Below are positions 1-6,009 of a stretch of 10,662 nucleotides of DNA, in pieces. The notes under the pieces are model-generated. The model was not told the DNA's origin and did not search any database. It saw only the letters and a list, made by a program, of their open reading frames with translations. The position numbers and the translations under genes are program-made. Position 1 is the first letter of the stretch; each line of letters opens with the position of its first letter. The stretch comes from an uncultured Collinsella sp. Lineage in GTDB: Bacteria > Actinomycetota > Coriobacteriia > Coriobacteriales > Coriobacteriaceae. The stretch spans positions 1-10,662 of the forward strand of contig CATZRJ010000049.1 in the NCBI GenBank assembly GCA_958423535.1, read 5' to 3'.

Positions 1-917
1 TCGCGAAAGACGCGCTCGACGGCAGCGCGGTATTCGTCGACCTTTTTGGTCTTGCGTACGATCTTGTGGACGGTAGCGGGATCAGCGAAAACGCACTTGG
101 CGTAGAACCACCACTCCTTCATGCGGAAGACCGCATTGCCGCCAATCTCTTCTGCATATGCCGCAAACAGCGTGTCGTGGAAGCGCTGCAGCTCAGCAGC
201 CGTTGCAGCAGGGCCGCCCTTGACCATGCGAGCCAGAGCGGGGTTCGCGAGCAGGCCACGCCCCAACATCACATGGCGCGTGCCGGGATAGGCCTCCACC
301 AGCGCATCCATATCCTCAAGATCAAAAATATCGCCGTTATAGGCAACCGGGAACGGCGCACGCTCCAGCGTCTCGCCATAAAACTCTTTGCGCGGCGAGC
401 CCGCATAACGGTCCTTCTGCACGCGCGGATGCACGATCAGCTCTGCCAGCGGCATGCGGCAATATAGATCGAGTACGCGCTCGTATTCGTCGTCGCTCTC
501 CAACCCCAACCTGGTCTTGACCGATACCGGCAGCGGAGAGCGCTCACACACGTCACTCAAGAGCACCTCAAGTTCGTCGAGATTACGCAAGAAACCCGAG
601 CCCTTGCCCTTGGCGACAACCGTCCCCGAGGGGCAACCCAAGTTGAGATTGACCTCGCGATAGCCCATGTCGGCGAGCACCTGTGCCGCCCACACAAACT
701 CGTCCGCGTTCTTGGACATCAGCTGAGGCACCACGTTGAGCCCCTGGTTATTGGCAGGATCGATCTCCTTAAACGCCTTGCCGCCAAAGCGGTTTCCCAC
801 CCGCGGCGGCGGCAAAAACGGCGTGTAATAGCAATCGAGCGCACCGAAGCACTCCGCATGCACGCGACGGAACACATGCCCGGTAATCCCCTCCATAGGG
901 GCCAGCGAAAGGATCAT
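1..917 (-). CDS. dus: tRNA-dihydrouridine synthase, DusC-like, 3' end cut by window edge
   Basis: FMN- and NADPH-dependent enzyme that reduces uridines in the D-loop of tRNA to dihydrouridine in the cytoplasm. The first 305 residues are visible; the frame is still open at the left edge, so only a short C-terminal piece should be missing (family length about 310-350). Family marks in order: APMEGITGHVFR at 6-17 (FMN-binding start of the TIM barrel), NLNLGCPSGTVVAKGKGSG at 90-108 with catalytic Cys95, VKTRLG with Lys134, VHPRVQKDRYAG at 162-172 (HPR where HGR is commoner), YNGDI at 193-197 and MLGRGLLANP at 217-226. The helical C-terminal part (MKEWWFYAK, about 266-274) resembles DusC more than DusA or DusB. 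The ATG at 917 is preceded by a modest purine-rich ribosome site (GAGAGAAGAG). The gene is transcribed alone from the region at 970-999. Function is secure; which uridine it modifies is not. Confidence 0.93.
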   Translation of the reverse strand, partial: MILSLAPMEGITGHVFRRVHAECFGALDCYYTPFLPPPRVGNRFGGKAFKEIDPANNQGLNVVPQLMSKNADEFVWAAQVLADMGYREVNLNLGCPSGTVVAKGKGSGFLRNLDELEVLLSDVCERSPLPVSVKTRLGLESDDEYERVLDLYCRMPLAELIVHPRVQKDRYAGSPRKEFYGETLERAPFPVAYNGDIFDLEDMDALVEAYPGTRHVMLGRGLLANPALARMVKGGPAATAAELQRFHDTLFAAYAEEIGGNAVFRMKEWWFYAKCVFADPATVHKIVRKTKKVDEYRAAVERVFR

Positions 918-941
918 CTACTCTTCTCTCATATCAACGCA

Positions 942-967
942 ACAAAGGGGCCGTCCCTTTGTCACAT
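942..967. repeat. dispersed palindromic repeat, copy 1 (one arm degenerate)
   Basis: ACAAAGGG (942-949) pairs with CCCTTTGT (955-962) around a 5-base loop. The right arm continues as CACAT, matching the full repeat at 1248-1280 and 7435-7467, but the left arm has lost its matching GTG end. It lies in the predicted 5' leader of dus, where the RNA would fold into a small hairpin. The family resembles intergenic REP-like palindromes. No transposase is visible. Confidence 0.7.
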
Positions 968-969
968 GC

Positions 970-999
970 ATTATGCCTTGCGCTTCAGGCGATTCACAA
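970..999 (-). promoter_or_regulatory. candidate promoter of dus
   Basis: Read on the minus strand, TTGTGA (999-994) lies 18 bases before CATAAT (975-970), a fair sigma-70-type pair. Transcription would begin near 963, so the palindromic repeat at 942-967 would sit at the extreme 5' end of the mRNA, ahead of the dus start at 917. Prediction by eye only. Confidence 0.45.
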
Positions 1000-1050
1000 G
1001 GAAGAGGTAGCTACTGAACGATGACCACCCTCCAGCCGCACCCCATACAA

Positions 1051-1232
1051 CGAGGTCTAATACTTTTCCCGAGAAGTGAACGAGTGAAAACGGGCCCCGA
1101 AGCATCTGCACTTTCGAGATGCAATTTCCTGCGGTTTTGCCAGCCAAATCCTGCGGGTTTGACGTCTAAAAATATCGATGCTTCGGAGGCCCAAGTATGG
1201 CCGTTCACTTCTCGGAAAAGTATTAGACCTCG
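1051..1232. repeat. 182 bp imperfect inverted repeat, MITE- or BIME-like
   Basis: This is the main content of the gene-free stretch 918-1364. The outer arms are 1051-1082 (starting CGAGGTCTAATACTTTTCC) and 1202-1232 (ending GAAAAGTATTAGACCTCG). They are complementary over 31 pairs with a single extra G in the left arm. A second nested pair is GGGCCCCGAAGCATC at 1092-1106 against GATGCTTCGGAGGCCC at 1177-1192, with one bulged A. The core holds a local hairpin (GCATCT/AGATGC, 1102-1122) and a direct repeat TCCTGCGG (about 1127 and 1149). Open frames on both strands are by-products of the symmetry: they have no plausible ribosome site and no recognisable protein. No clear target-site duplication is seen. 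It could be a non-autonomous mobile element, a repeat with a structural role, or a structured RNA. Confidence 0.75.
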
Positions 1233-1247
1233 ATTTACATGCCACTC

Positions 1248-1280
1248 AATGTGACAAAGTGGCTGCTCCTTTGTCACATT
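1248..1280. repeat. dispersed palindromic repeat, copy 2
   Basis: AATGTGACAAAG (1248-1259) and CTTTGTCACATT (1269-1280) are perfect 12-base inverted arms around a 9-base spacer. It lies 15 bases beyond the large inverted repeat and 5 bases before the A-tract of the operon terminator. The same arms occur at 7435-7467 and, degenerate, at 942-967. Confidence 0.85.
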
Positions 1281-1285
1281 CGATG

Positions 1286-1314
1286 AAAAAGGGCACCGAT
1301 GTTAGTCGATGCCC
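1286..1314 (-). terminator. intrinsic terminator of the aguA operon
   Basis: On the minus strand GGGCATCGA (1314-1306) pairs with TCGGTGCCC (1299-1291), all nine positions if one G-U wobble is allowed, with a 6-base loop. TTTTT (1290-1286) follows at once. It begins about 50 bases after the stop codon of the first MFS gene, ending the three-gene unit. Confidence 0.88.
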
Positions 1315-1364
1315 CAAAGCGGCTGCAGGTTAAGCCCTACAGCGTATGTCTAAGACGAATCGAA

Positions 1365-2630
1365 CTATTCGTCCCAGGAGAGGTTCTTACCAGTCTTTTT
1401 TGCCAGCAGCAAGAACAGGCCGATAATAACGTTGCATGCGATGCAGAAGATGAAGACGCCCTGGAAGGAGCCGACAAGCTCATAAACCTTCATCATAACG
1501 GGCATGCCAAAGGCGCCGACGATATAGCCCACGGAGCAGATCAGCGCGAAGATGCGACCGAAATCGCGGGAGCCAAAGACATCCATAACCAAAACGGTCA
1601 GGGCAGTGCCAGCGATGACGTACATTACGTCGTTCACGCCTGCTGCGAGGATGCTGAGCGTCGAGTTGCCGCTGCTCATCATGAGCATGACAAAGGAGAG
1701 GATGGAGACAGCGAGCCAGCCCAGAATGGCCTTCGTGCTGCCGAACCTATCGCAAGTGGTGCCGACGATCGGATTGAGGAACAGATCGAAGAGCGATGCA
1801 GCGGATACCATGAAGCCGCCCACCATGGGGCTAAAACCAACCTCGGAAGCATACGTCGGGAAGAGCTGGTTCATGCAGCAAGTGAGCTGAACGAGACAGA
1901 GGAAGCCGATGCAGAAGAAGAAGGCAGGCGACTTAATGGCGCGCGCATAGCTAACGCCACGCGTGCTATCCTCGGTCGTCTCCTCGGTCTCGGTGACCGT
2001 CTCGCCCTCGACGTAGCCATAGGGCAGCATGCCCTTGTCCTGAGGCTTGTAGCGGATGATCAGAATGGAAGCTGGGAGAATGAGCACTGCGGAAACACCG
2101 GCGAGCACCAGATAACCAGTTCTCCAGCCAGCGGCCTCGATGACAGAGGTGATGACGGGACTCATGATGAGCATGTAAATCGAGTTCACTGCCCAAGCGA
2201 GACCGATTGCCAGGCCACCAGATTTTTTGAACCACTGGTCAATAACGTCGGACATAGCGACGCCGGTGGTGAAGGCGAAGCAAACGCCAATCAGGGCGCC
2301 AGCGGCGATGAACATCCAGACTTCGGTGTAGAAGGCCATGCCTGCGCCGGCAGCGAGCAAAATAAGCTCGACAACGGGGAGCCAAACCTTGCCAACGACC
2401 TTGGGAATGAGTTTTCCGACAAACGGAAGGGCTGCCGCAAGACCAATGAGCGTTGCGGTGAAGTAATACGAGAAGATGGAATAGTCAAACCCGAACTCCT
2501 CGCACACGGGCGCGACGAAGGAGCCCGCGATGACGCTATAGGATCCGGTCGTGCCGGCAGACATAAGGCCGAGCGCGATTACGAGAACCCATGCGTAAAC
2601 CTTGCTGCTCTTTAACTTTGCATTTTCCAT
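1365..2630 (-). CDS. MFS transporter, oxalate/formate-antiporter (OFA) like
   Basis: Integral inner-membrane carrier of 421 residues with about twelve hydrophobic segments in two halves. The halves are joined by a hydrophilic, acidic loop at about 194-232 (KPQDKGMLPYG, then ETVTETEETTED). MFS marks include the loop after helix 2 (GKLIPKVVGK, 72-81) and its second-half counterpart CDRFGSTK at 293-300. The GWRTGY at 168-173 and the LPYG after helix 6 recall the OFA group of carboxylate exchangers. The start is the ATG at 2630: AGGAG lies 8 bases upstream and overlaps the preceding stop codon, so translation is probably coupled; a longer frame from 2663 would overlap that gene. It is last in the operon and probably imports the substrate or exchanges it for product. 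Fermentative agmatine operons usually carry an APC-family antiporter here, so this partner is unusual. It shares roughly 60% of residues (by eye) with the MFS protein at 6010-7290. The substrate cannot be read from sequence. Confidence 0.88.
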   Translation of the reverse strand: MENAKLKSSKVYAWVLVIALGLMSAGTTGSYSVIAGSFVAPVCEEFGFDYSIFSYYFTATLIGLAAALPFVGKLIPKVVGKVWLPVVELILLAAGAGMAFYTEVWMFIAAGALIGVCFAFTTGVAMSDVIDQWFKKSGGLAIGLAWAVNSIYMLIMSPVITSVIEAAGWRTGYLVLAGVSAVLILPASILIIRYKPQDKGMLPYGYVEGETVTETEETTEDSTRGVSYARAIKSPAFFFCIGFLCLVQLTCCMNQLFPTYASEVGFSPMVGGFMVSAASLFDLFLNPIVGTTCDRFGSTKAILGWLAVSILSFVMLMMSSGNSTLSILAAGVNDVMYVIAGTALTVLVMDVFGSRDFGRIFALICSVGYIVGAFGMPVMMKVYELVGSFQGVFIFCIACNVIIGLFLLLAKKTGKNLSWDE

Positions 2631-2641
2631 TGACGCAGCTC

Positions 2642-3706
2642 CTAGAGACCCAGAAGGGCACACATAACGGCCTTGATGGTGTGCTGACGGTTCTCTGCCT
2701 CACGGAAGATGACCGAAGCGTTGGCCTCAAAGCACTCGTCGGCAATCTCGAAACCCTCTGTGATGATCTCGCGATGAAGGTCGTTCTTGCACTGGTCGAG
2801 GAGCATCTTGCCAACACGGTGATCCGCGTTGTGGACAGAGGGAAGCTCATGCATGCAGAAGATGTCGGGATTGTTGGTGCGCTTGCACAGCTCGCTGGTG
2901 ACGCGATAGGGGTACAGAGACTCGGCATCGCCCAACCAGGAGTTGTAGTCGTCGGGATCCAGAACCTCTTCTCCGCACTCGGGGTTGATGTAGCGCCACT
3001 CCTCGGTAACGATAACGTCAACGCCATCCAGGGCATCGAGGTCAGAGGTGATGGTAAAGGTCCTATTGGGAGCGTACTTGGCGTAGCAGGCCTCCACCTC
3101 TTCGATCATTTCCTTGCACATCTGATGACGGAGGTCGTCGGGGCCGATGGCGAGGAAGTCCATGTCGAGCATAGCGCACAGACGGCCATACCACACTGGG
3201 GCGCCGGCGCAGTTGCCAACGAAAGCCATCTTCTTGCCGCGGCTCGTACGCAGACCGCCCCATTGCTCTTCCATCGTAAGAGCGTCAGCGAGCATCTGAG
3301 TCGGGTGATCGCCGAGAGTAAGGGCATTGATGACCGGGATGTCAACCAGGTCGGCGACGTCATAGAGGAACTGCTCGTCCTTCTGTGCGCGGTAGACGAT
3401 GAGATCGTACATGCCGTTAAAGACGCGCATGGCATCCTTGACGGTCTCGCAGTCACCCATGTGGGAGTTGGTCAGATAAGTGAAGCCCATGCCCAAATCA
3501 TTGCAGGAGGTCTCGAATGCGCAACGAGTACGGGTCGAGCCCCACTCAAAGTTGGCGAGGACGTTTTTGCCGGGGAAGTAGCGCTGGTCGACACCAGACT
3601 TCTTCTGAGCCTTAAGGTTCCAGGCAAGATCGATGAGATAGCGGAAATCCTCGGAGGAGAGATCATGGATGTTGATGTAGTCGCGACCGCGGAGGCTGTT
3701 GTTCAT
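2642..3706 (-). CDS. ornithine/putrescine carbamoyltransferase family enzyme, divergent
   Basis: Cytoplasmic transcarbamylase of 354 residues. In this operon it probably runs as phosphorolysis of a ureido compound to an amine plus carbamoyl phosphate. Visible marks: STRTR at 57-61 (carbamoyl-phosphate binding), HPTQ at 134-137, and FREAENRQHTIKAVM at 334-348. Two key places are abnormal. HCLP is HELP (286-289), replacing the conserved Cys with Glu287. The second-substrate loop after VIVTEEW (231-237) reads RYINPE, neither the SMG of ornithine enzymes nor the YGL of putrescine enzymes. The chain ends soon after IKAVM, like ornithine enzymes, without the C-terminal helix of putrescine enzymes. 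The start at 3706 has AAGGA 8 bases upstream; longer frames to 3766 lack a better site. It is second in the operon, 123 bases after the deiminase gene and 11 bases before the transporter gene. A ptcA/aguB role is the contextual guess; the family is secure, the substrate is not. Confidence 0.85.
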   Translation of the reverse strand: MNNSLRGRDYINIHDLSSEDFRYLIDLAWNLKAQKKSGVDQRYFPGKNVLANFEWGSTRTRCAFETSCNDLGMGFTYLTNSHMGDCETVKDAMRVFNGMYDLIVYRAQKDEQFLYDVADLVDIPVINALTLGDHPTQMLADALTMEEQWGGLRTSRGKKMAFVGNCAGAPVWYGRLCAMLDMDFLAIGPDDLRHQMCKEMIEEVEACYAKYAPNRTFTITSDLDALDGVDVIVTEEWRYINPECGEEVLDPDDYNSWLGDAESLYPYRVTSELCKRTNNPDIFCMHELPSVHNADHRVGKMLLDQCKNDLHREIITEGFEIADECFEANASVIFREAENRQHTIKAVMCALLGL

Positions 3707-3751
3707 GCCTATTTCCTTTCGAATTATTATCAAAATTATTGTTGAATGTGT

Positions 3752-3827
3752 CCCCGAGGAAAACACGGATATCCCTCGGGGAGCGGTACATGTGGCGCCT
3801 AAGCCAAAGAGCGCAGGCTCTAAGGCT
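3752..3827 (-). other. two stem-loops in the aguA-carbamoyltransferase gap
   Basis: The 123-base gap inside the operon holds two inverted repeats. AGCCAAAGAGC (3802-3812) and GCTCTAAGGCT (3817-3827) pair with two internal mismatches around a 4-base loop, immediately after the deiminase stop. TCCCCGAGG (3751-3759) pairs with CCTCGGGGA (3774-3782) around a 14-base loop. No T-run directly follows either on the minus strand, so they look more like processing, stability or partial-attenuation structures than full terminators. A weak promoter-like pair (GGGACA, 17 bases, GATAAT) lies just downstream, before the next ribosome site. Confidence 0.5.
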
Positions 3828-3829
3828 CA

Positions 3830-5068
3830 CTAACGACTGGCCGCCACGTCCTTAGTCCAGCAGTGCACGCCGCCGCCGGACAGGTTAAGCGCGAGGGAAT
3901 CAATCATGATGACTTTGCGATCGGGGAAGCAGCTCTCAAGAACTGCCTTGGCCTGCTCATCCTTCTCTTTCACGACCTCGCTCATGCCCTCGTGGTAATA
4001 ACGCTGGCCAAGAACGACGCCGTTGCAAATCAGGAAGTTGCAGTAGCTCGCTGCGGCGTAGAAGTGGACGGGGCCCTCGGGCCAGGGGGTGCCATCCATA
4101 AACTTGCCGCCCATTTCGTCGATGAAGCCCTTATAGAGCTCGTAATCTTCATCGCCAGGGGCGATAACGACTTCAATAGGCTCGGCGGTGGGCATACGAA
4201 CGATCTCGAAGGGCTTGCCCTCCCAGTCCGTTTCGTTGCTCAGGATCTCGTAGGCTGCCTCAATGCGGCGACGAGACTCTGCTCCAGCCTTGCTCGAGGC
4301 TGCCTCTTCATCGGACACCTCGGCAAGAAGAATCTTGTTCGGAGTGATAAAGCGACACATCTCATCAATGTGAGCTGCAAAGCTCATGCCAAAGACGGGA
4401 GTTCCGTCTTCCTTCTCGTCGAGGATGCCCAGTCGATAGTCGTCGTCCTCGAGCATAGGCTGCGGAAGCCAGACAACCTTGTTGAGGTTGTAGATGCGCT
4501 TATACTCGGCCTCTACTTCCTCTTTCGTGAACTCGGGATTACGCTTGCGGCATTCCGTGTCCTCGATGGCGATCAGAGTGCCGTGACCGTCAAACTCGCG
4601 GTCGCCGCCCTCCGAAACCATTTCGGAATTGACGATATCGAAGCAACCGAGCGCAACCGCCATGTGAACGGCTGCCTTACGTGCGGACTGGCACTCCGGG
4701 GAGTTCTTGTCCCACACGCCGTAATAGGTCCAAGCGGGGTTGACCATATAAGAATGGCCCTTGTCGTCGACCATGATGCTGGGACCGTTGTCGCGGACAT
4801 AGAAGTTGGAGTCTTCGAACTGCGTGATCTCGATGCGATCGAGATCAACCCCCTCCTCCTTCAGGCGCGAGCAAGCCTCCTCATAGGAGCCGGGGGTGCC
4901 GCAATTGAGGTTGACCGTAACGTCGCCATACTCGAGCAGAGCCTTGATCACGTCAACGCAGGGCTGGCGGTTATCGTAGCCCTCTGCACGGATGTAATCG
5001 GGAAGCCATGTCACATAGACGTTGGAGCGCTTCTCGAACTCGCCCGGCATACGATAGTTCTCGTACAT
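3830..5068 (-). CDS. aguA: agmatine deiminase-like guanidino hydrolase (PAD_porph family)
   Basis: Cytoplasmic enzyme of 412 residues, with no signal peptide, of the guanidino-modifying superfamily. Agmatine deiminase converts agmatine to N-carbamoylputrescine and ammonia. The N-terminal MPGEFE (7-12) and the whole catalytic set are present: Asp93 in RDNGP (92-96), Glu153 in EGG (153-155), His233 and Asp235 in AHID (232-235), and nucleophile Cys403 in GGGVHCWTKD (398-407). NFLICNGVV at 344-352 also fits. Differences from well-known agmatine deiminases: about 45 residues longer (usual about 365-370), with extra sequence around 200-230; Tyr90 where the active-site Trp precedes the RD motif; the WxFNxWGG segment missing (AWTYYGVWD at 112-120); Ala for Gly in GHxD. 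The start at 5068 has AAGGA 7 bases upstream; the in-frame extension to 5338 runs through the control region into tetR and is rejected. It is the first gene of the operon and divergent from tetR. Agmatine is likely but not proven. Confidence 0.85.
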   Translation of the reverse strand: MYENYRMPGEFEKRSNVYVTWLPDYIRAEGYDNRQPCVDVIKALLEYGDVTVNLNCGTPGSYEEACSRLKEEGVDLDRIEITQFEDSNFYVRDNGPSIMVDDKGHSYMVNPAWTYYGVWDKNSPECQSARKAAVHMAVALGCFDIVNSEMVSEGGDREFDGHGTLIAIEDTECRKRNPEFTKEEVEAEYKRIYNLNKVVWLPQPMLEDDDYRLGILDEKEDGTPVFGMSFAAHIDEMCRFITPNKILLAEVSDEEAASSKAGAESRRRIEAAYEILSNETDWEGKPFEIVRMPTAEPIEVVIAPGDEDYELYKGFIDEMGGKFMDGTPWPEGPVHFYAAASYCNFLICNGVVLGQRYYHEGMSEVVKEKDEQAKAVLESCFPDRKVIMIDSLALNLSGGGVHCWTKDVAASR

Positions 5069-5134
5069 GGTTGGTCCTTCCGTCGGGTTTCCCGCAATGC
5101 TGTCCGGCCGCGACAATAGCGGGGTTTCACCTGC

Positions 5135-5149
5135 TATAGTACTACTATA
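5135..5149. promoter_or_regulatory. back-to-back -10-like boxes in the aguA-tetR control region
   Basis: TATAGT (5135-5140) and ACTATA (5144-5149) form a perfect inverted repeat around 3 bases, giving a TATAGT -10-like box on each strand. The minus-strand box (5149-5144) abuts the operator at 5151-5164 and is the best -10 candidate for the aguA operon, though no good -35 lies 16-18 bases before it. The plus-strand box is preceded by TG (extended -10) but would give tetR a leader of about 145 bases. Both assignments are tentative. Confidence 0.35.
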
Positions 5150-5150
5150 C

Positions 5151-5164
5151 CTACCGTTCGGTAG
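5151..5164. promoter_or_regulatory. TetR operator, site A (perfect palindrome)
   Basis: CTACCGTTCGGTAG: six-base arms CTACCG/CGGTAG around TT. It lies between the divergent aguA operon and tetR and touches the candidate aguA -10 box. The half-site TACCG recurs at 5200-5215, 7328-7341 and 7395-7408. Location beside tetR, symmetry and recurrence at the second MFS promoter support it as the binding site of the encoded regulator. Confidence 0.72.
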
Positions 5165-5199
5165 ATAATTTTGAATAATTGCCGCTCGCCTACTGATAC

Positions 5200-5215
5200 A
5201 TACCGTTCGCCGTAT
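5200..5215. promoter_or_regulatory. TetR operator-like site B
   Basis: ATACCGTTCGCCGTAT shares the nine-base string TACCGTTCG with site A; the right half is degenerate (CCGTAT). Centre-to-centre distance from site A is 50 bp, close to five helical turns, so the two sites would face the same side of the DNA. It lies upstream of the likely tetR promoter and of the aguA start region. Confidence 0.55.
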
Positions 5216-5239
5216 ATAGTGGTCATGTTTGGACACGAA

Positions 5240-5267
5240 TTGATGTCCCGTTGCCATCCTTAATAAT
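5240..5267 (+). promoter_or_regulatory. candidate promoter of tetR
   Basis: TTGATG (5240-5245), a 16-base spacer and AATAAT (5262-5267) lie just before tetR, predicting a leader of about 20 bases. An interrupted inverted repeat GGACA (5231-5235) and TGTCC (5244-5248) overlaps the -35 box and could bind another regulator. Predicted by eye. Confidence 0.5.
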
Positions 5268-5292
5268 GTTGGTAGTGCGGAAGTGATTTGCA

Positions 5293-5871
5293 ATGGAGAA
5301 ATGCAGCGTGAGCACAAGAAAAAAAATATTGGACGCAATGTACGATCTTGTGGCAGAAGTCGGTTATGACAAAGCGTCTATCGGAAAGATTTGCGACTTT
5401 GTCGGTATATCCAAGCCGTCGGTGTACTACTACTTTCCCTCAAAAGAGGAGATTTTCACTACGCTCTTGGACAGCATGTTTCCGACCATTGACTATCAGC
5501 GCGACTACTCGCTAATAGTCGATAGGGACGGGTTCAAGGCCGCGCTTATCGAGCTCGGCAATTCAGTTATAGGTGGCTATCGAAGCGATGAAAAGCGCCG
5601 GCGCGTGCTGGCCGAGGTTAGCGTTCAAGCAAATCGAATTCCTGCAGTTCAGGAACGTCAAGCGACGGCGACCAAACGAACCATGGATGCGCTTAAAGAC
5701 ATCCTTCTTCATGGTGTAGAGATTGGCGCGTTTTCCGATAGCGCCGACGTAATGCTCTACGTACAAATTCTTTATACCGTTCTGGAGGGAGCAAGCAATA
5801 CGGTCGCTCAAGGTGAGGATATTGATGAGAAAGCGGTTTGGGCGGGAATAGTCGAGCTTATGTTCAAATAA
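5293..5871 (+). CDS. TetR/AcrR-family transcriptional regulator
   Basis: Dimeric one-component regulator of 192 residues, usual length for the family. The N-terminal DNA-binding domain spans about 8-55. Its helix-turn-helix, about 28-49, contains IGKICDFVGISKPSVYYYF and is textbook TetR; the rest is the variable helical ligand-binding and dimer domain. The start may be ATG 5293 (GGAAGTG 7 bases upstream) or GTG 5308 (GGAG 9 bases upstream, giving a protein beginning STRKKIL); both keep the whole DNA-binding domain. It is transcribed away from the aguA operon and toward the second MFS gene. Palindromes near its promoter and at the second MFS promoter suggest it represses itself, the operon and the second transporter. 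In Pseudomonas aeruginosa the agmatine genes are likewise controlled by a TetR-family AguR, whereas lactic acid bacteria use a LuxR-type one. The inducer is unknown; agmatine or a ureido intermediate is a guess. The gene looks less GC-rich than its neighbours. Confidence 0.92.
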   Translation: MEKCSVSTRKKILDAMYDLVAEVGYDKASIGKICDFVGISKPSVYYYFPSKEEIFTTLLDSMFPTIDYQRDYSLIVDRDGFKAALIELGNSVIGGYRSDEKRRRVLAEVSVQANRIPAVQERQATATKRTMDALKDILLHGVEIGAFSDSADVMLYVQILYTVLEGASNTVAQGEDIDEKAVWAGIVELMFK

Positions 5872-5932
5872 ACCAGCCAAGCTGAAGCGCATGTTGGCAC
5901 CCATGGTGCCTGCGGGCAACCTTTAAAACGAA

Positions 5933-5974
5933 AACAGGGGTCGACTCCAGTCTGGCTTGGAGTCGACCCCTGTT
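5933..5974 (-). terminator. terminator between convergent MFS and tetR genes
   Basis: A perfect 17-bp stem, 5933-5949 against 5958-5974 (AACAGGGGTCGACTCCA and its complement), with an 8-base loop. On the minus strand it is followed by TTCGTTTT, so it best fits termination of the second MFS gene, whose stop lies about 35 bases upstream. In the tetR direction no T-run follows, but so stable a stem could still block read-through. A shorter stem GGCACC/GGTGCC at 5896-5910 lies nearer tetR. Confidence 0.82.
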
Positions 5975-6009
5975 GCATGGCAATCTATGCCGATGCAAAT
6001 CGGCGCTTA

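Noticed and set aside
1011..1277. Short open frames on both strands across the large inverted repeat
   Set aside because: Their sequences mirror the repeat arms, they lack ribosome sites and resemble no protein family.
1299..2615. 438-codon open frame on the plus strand opposite the first MFS gene
   Set aside because: It is a GC-rich antisense frame of low-complexity charged residues; the minus strand encodes a clear MFS protein with a start site and terminator.
3863..5119. 418-codon plus-strand frame opposite the deiminase
   Set aside because: Antisense shadow; all catalytic motifs lie in the minus-strand frame.
5081..5131. Possible riboswitch or structured leader of aguA
   Set aside because: Only short GC-rich pairings (for example GCGGG at 5119-5123 with CCCGC at 5091-5095) can be drawn, and no known riboswitch consensus is recognisable.
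5069..5338. In-frame N-terminal extension of the deiminase to an ATG at 5338
   Set aside because: It crosses the operators and promoters and overlaps the start of tetR; ATG 5068 has a good ribosome site and begins the conserved MYENYRMPGEFE segment.
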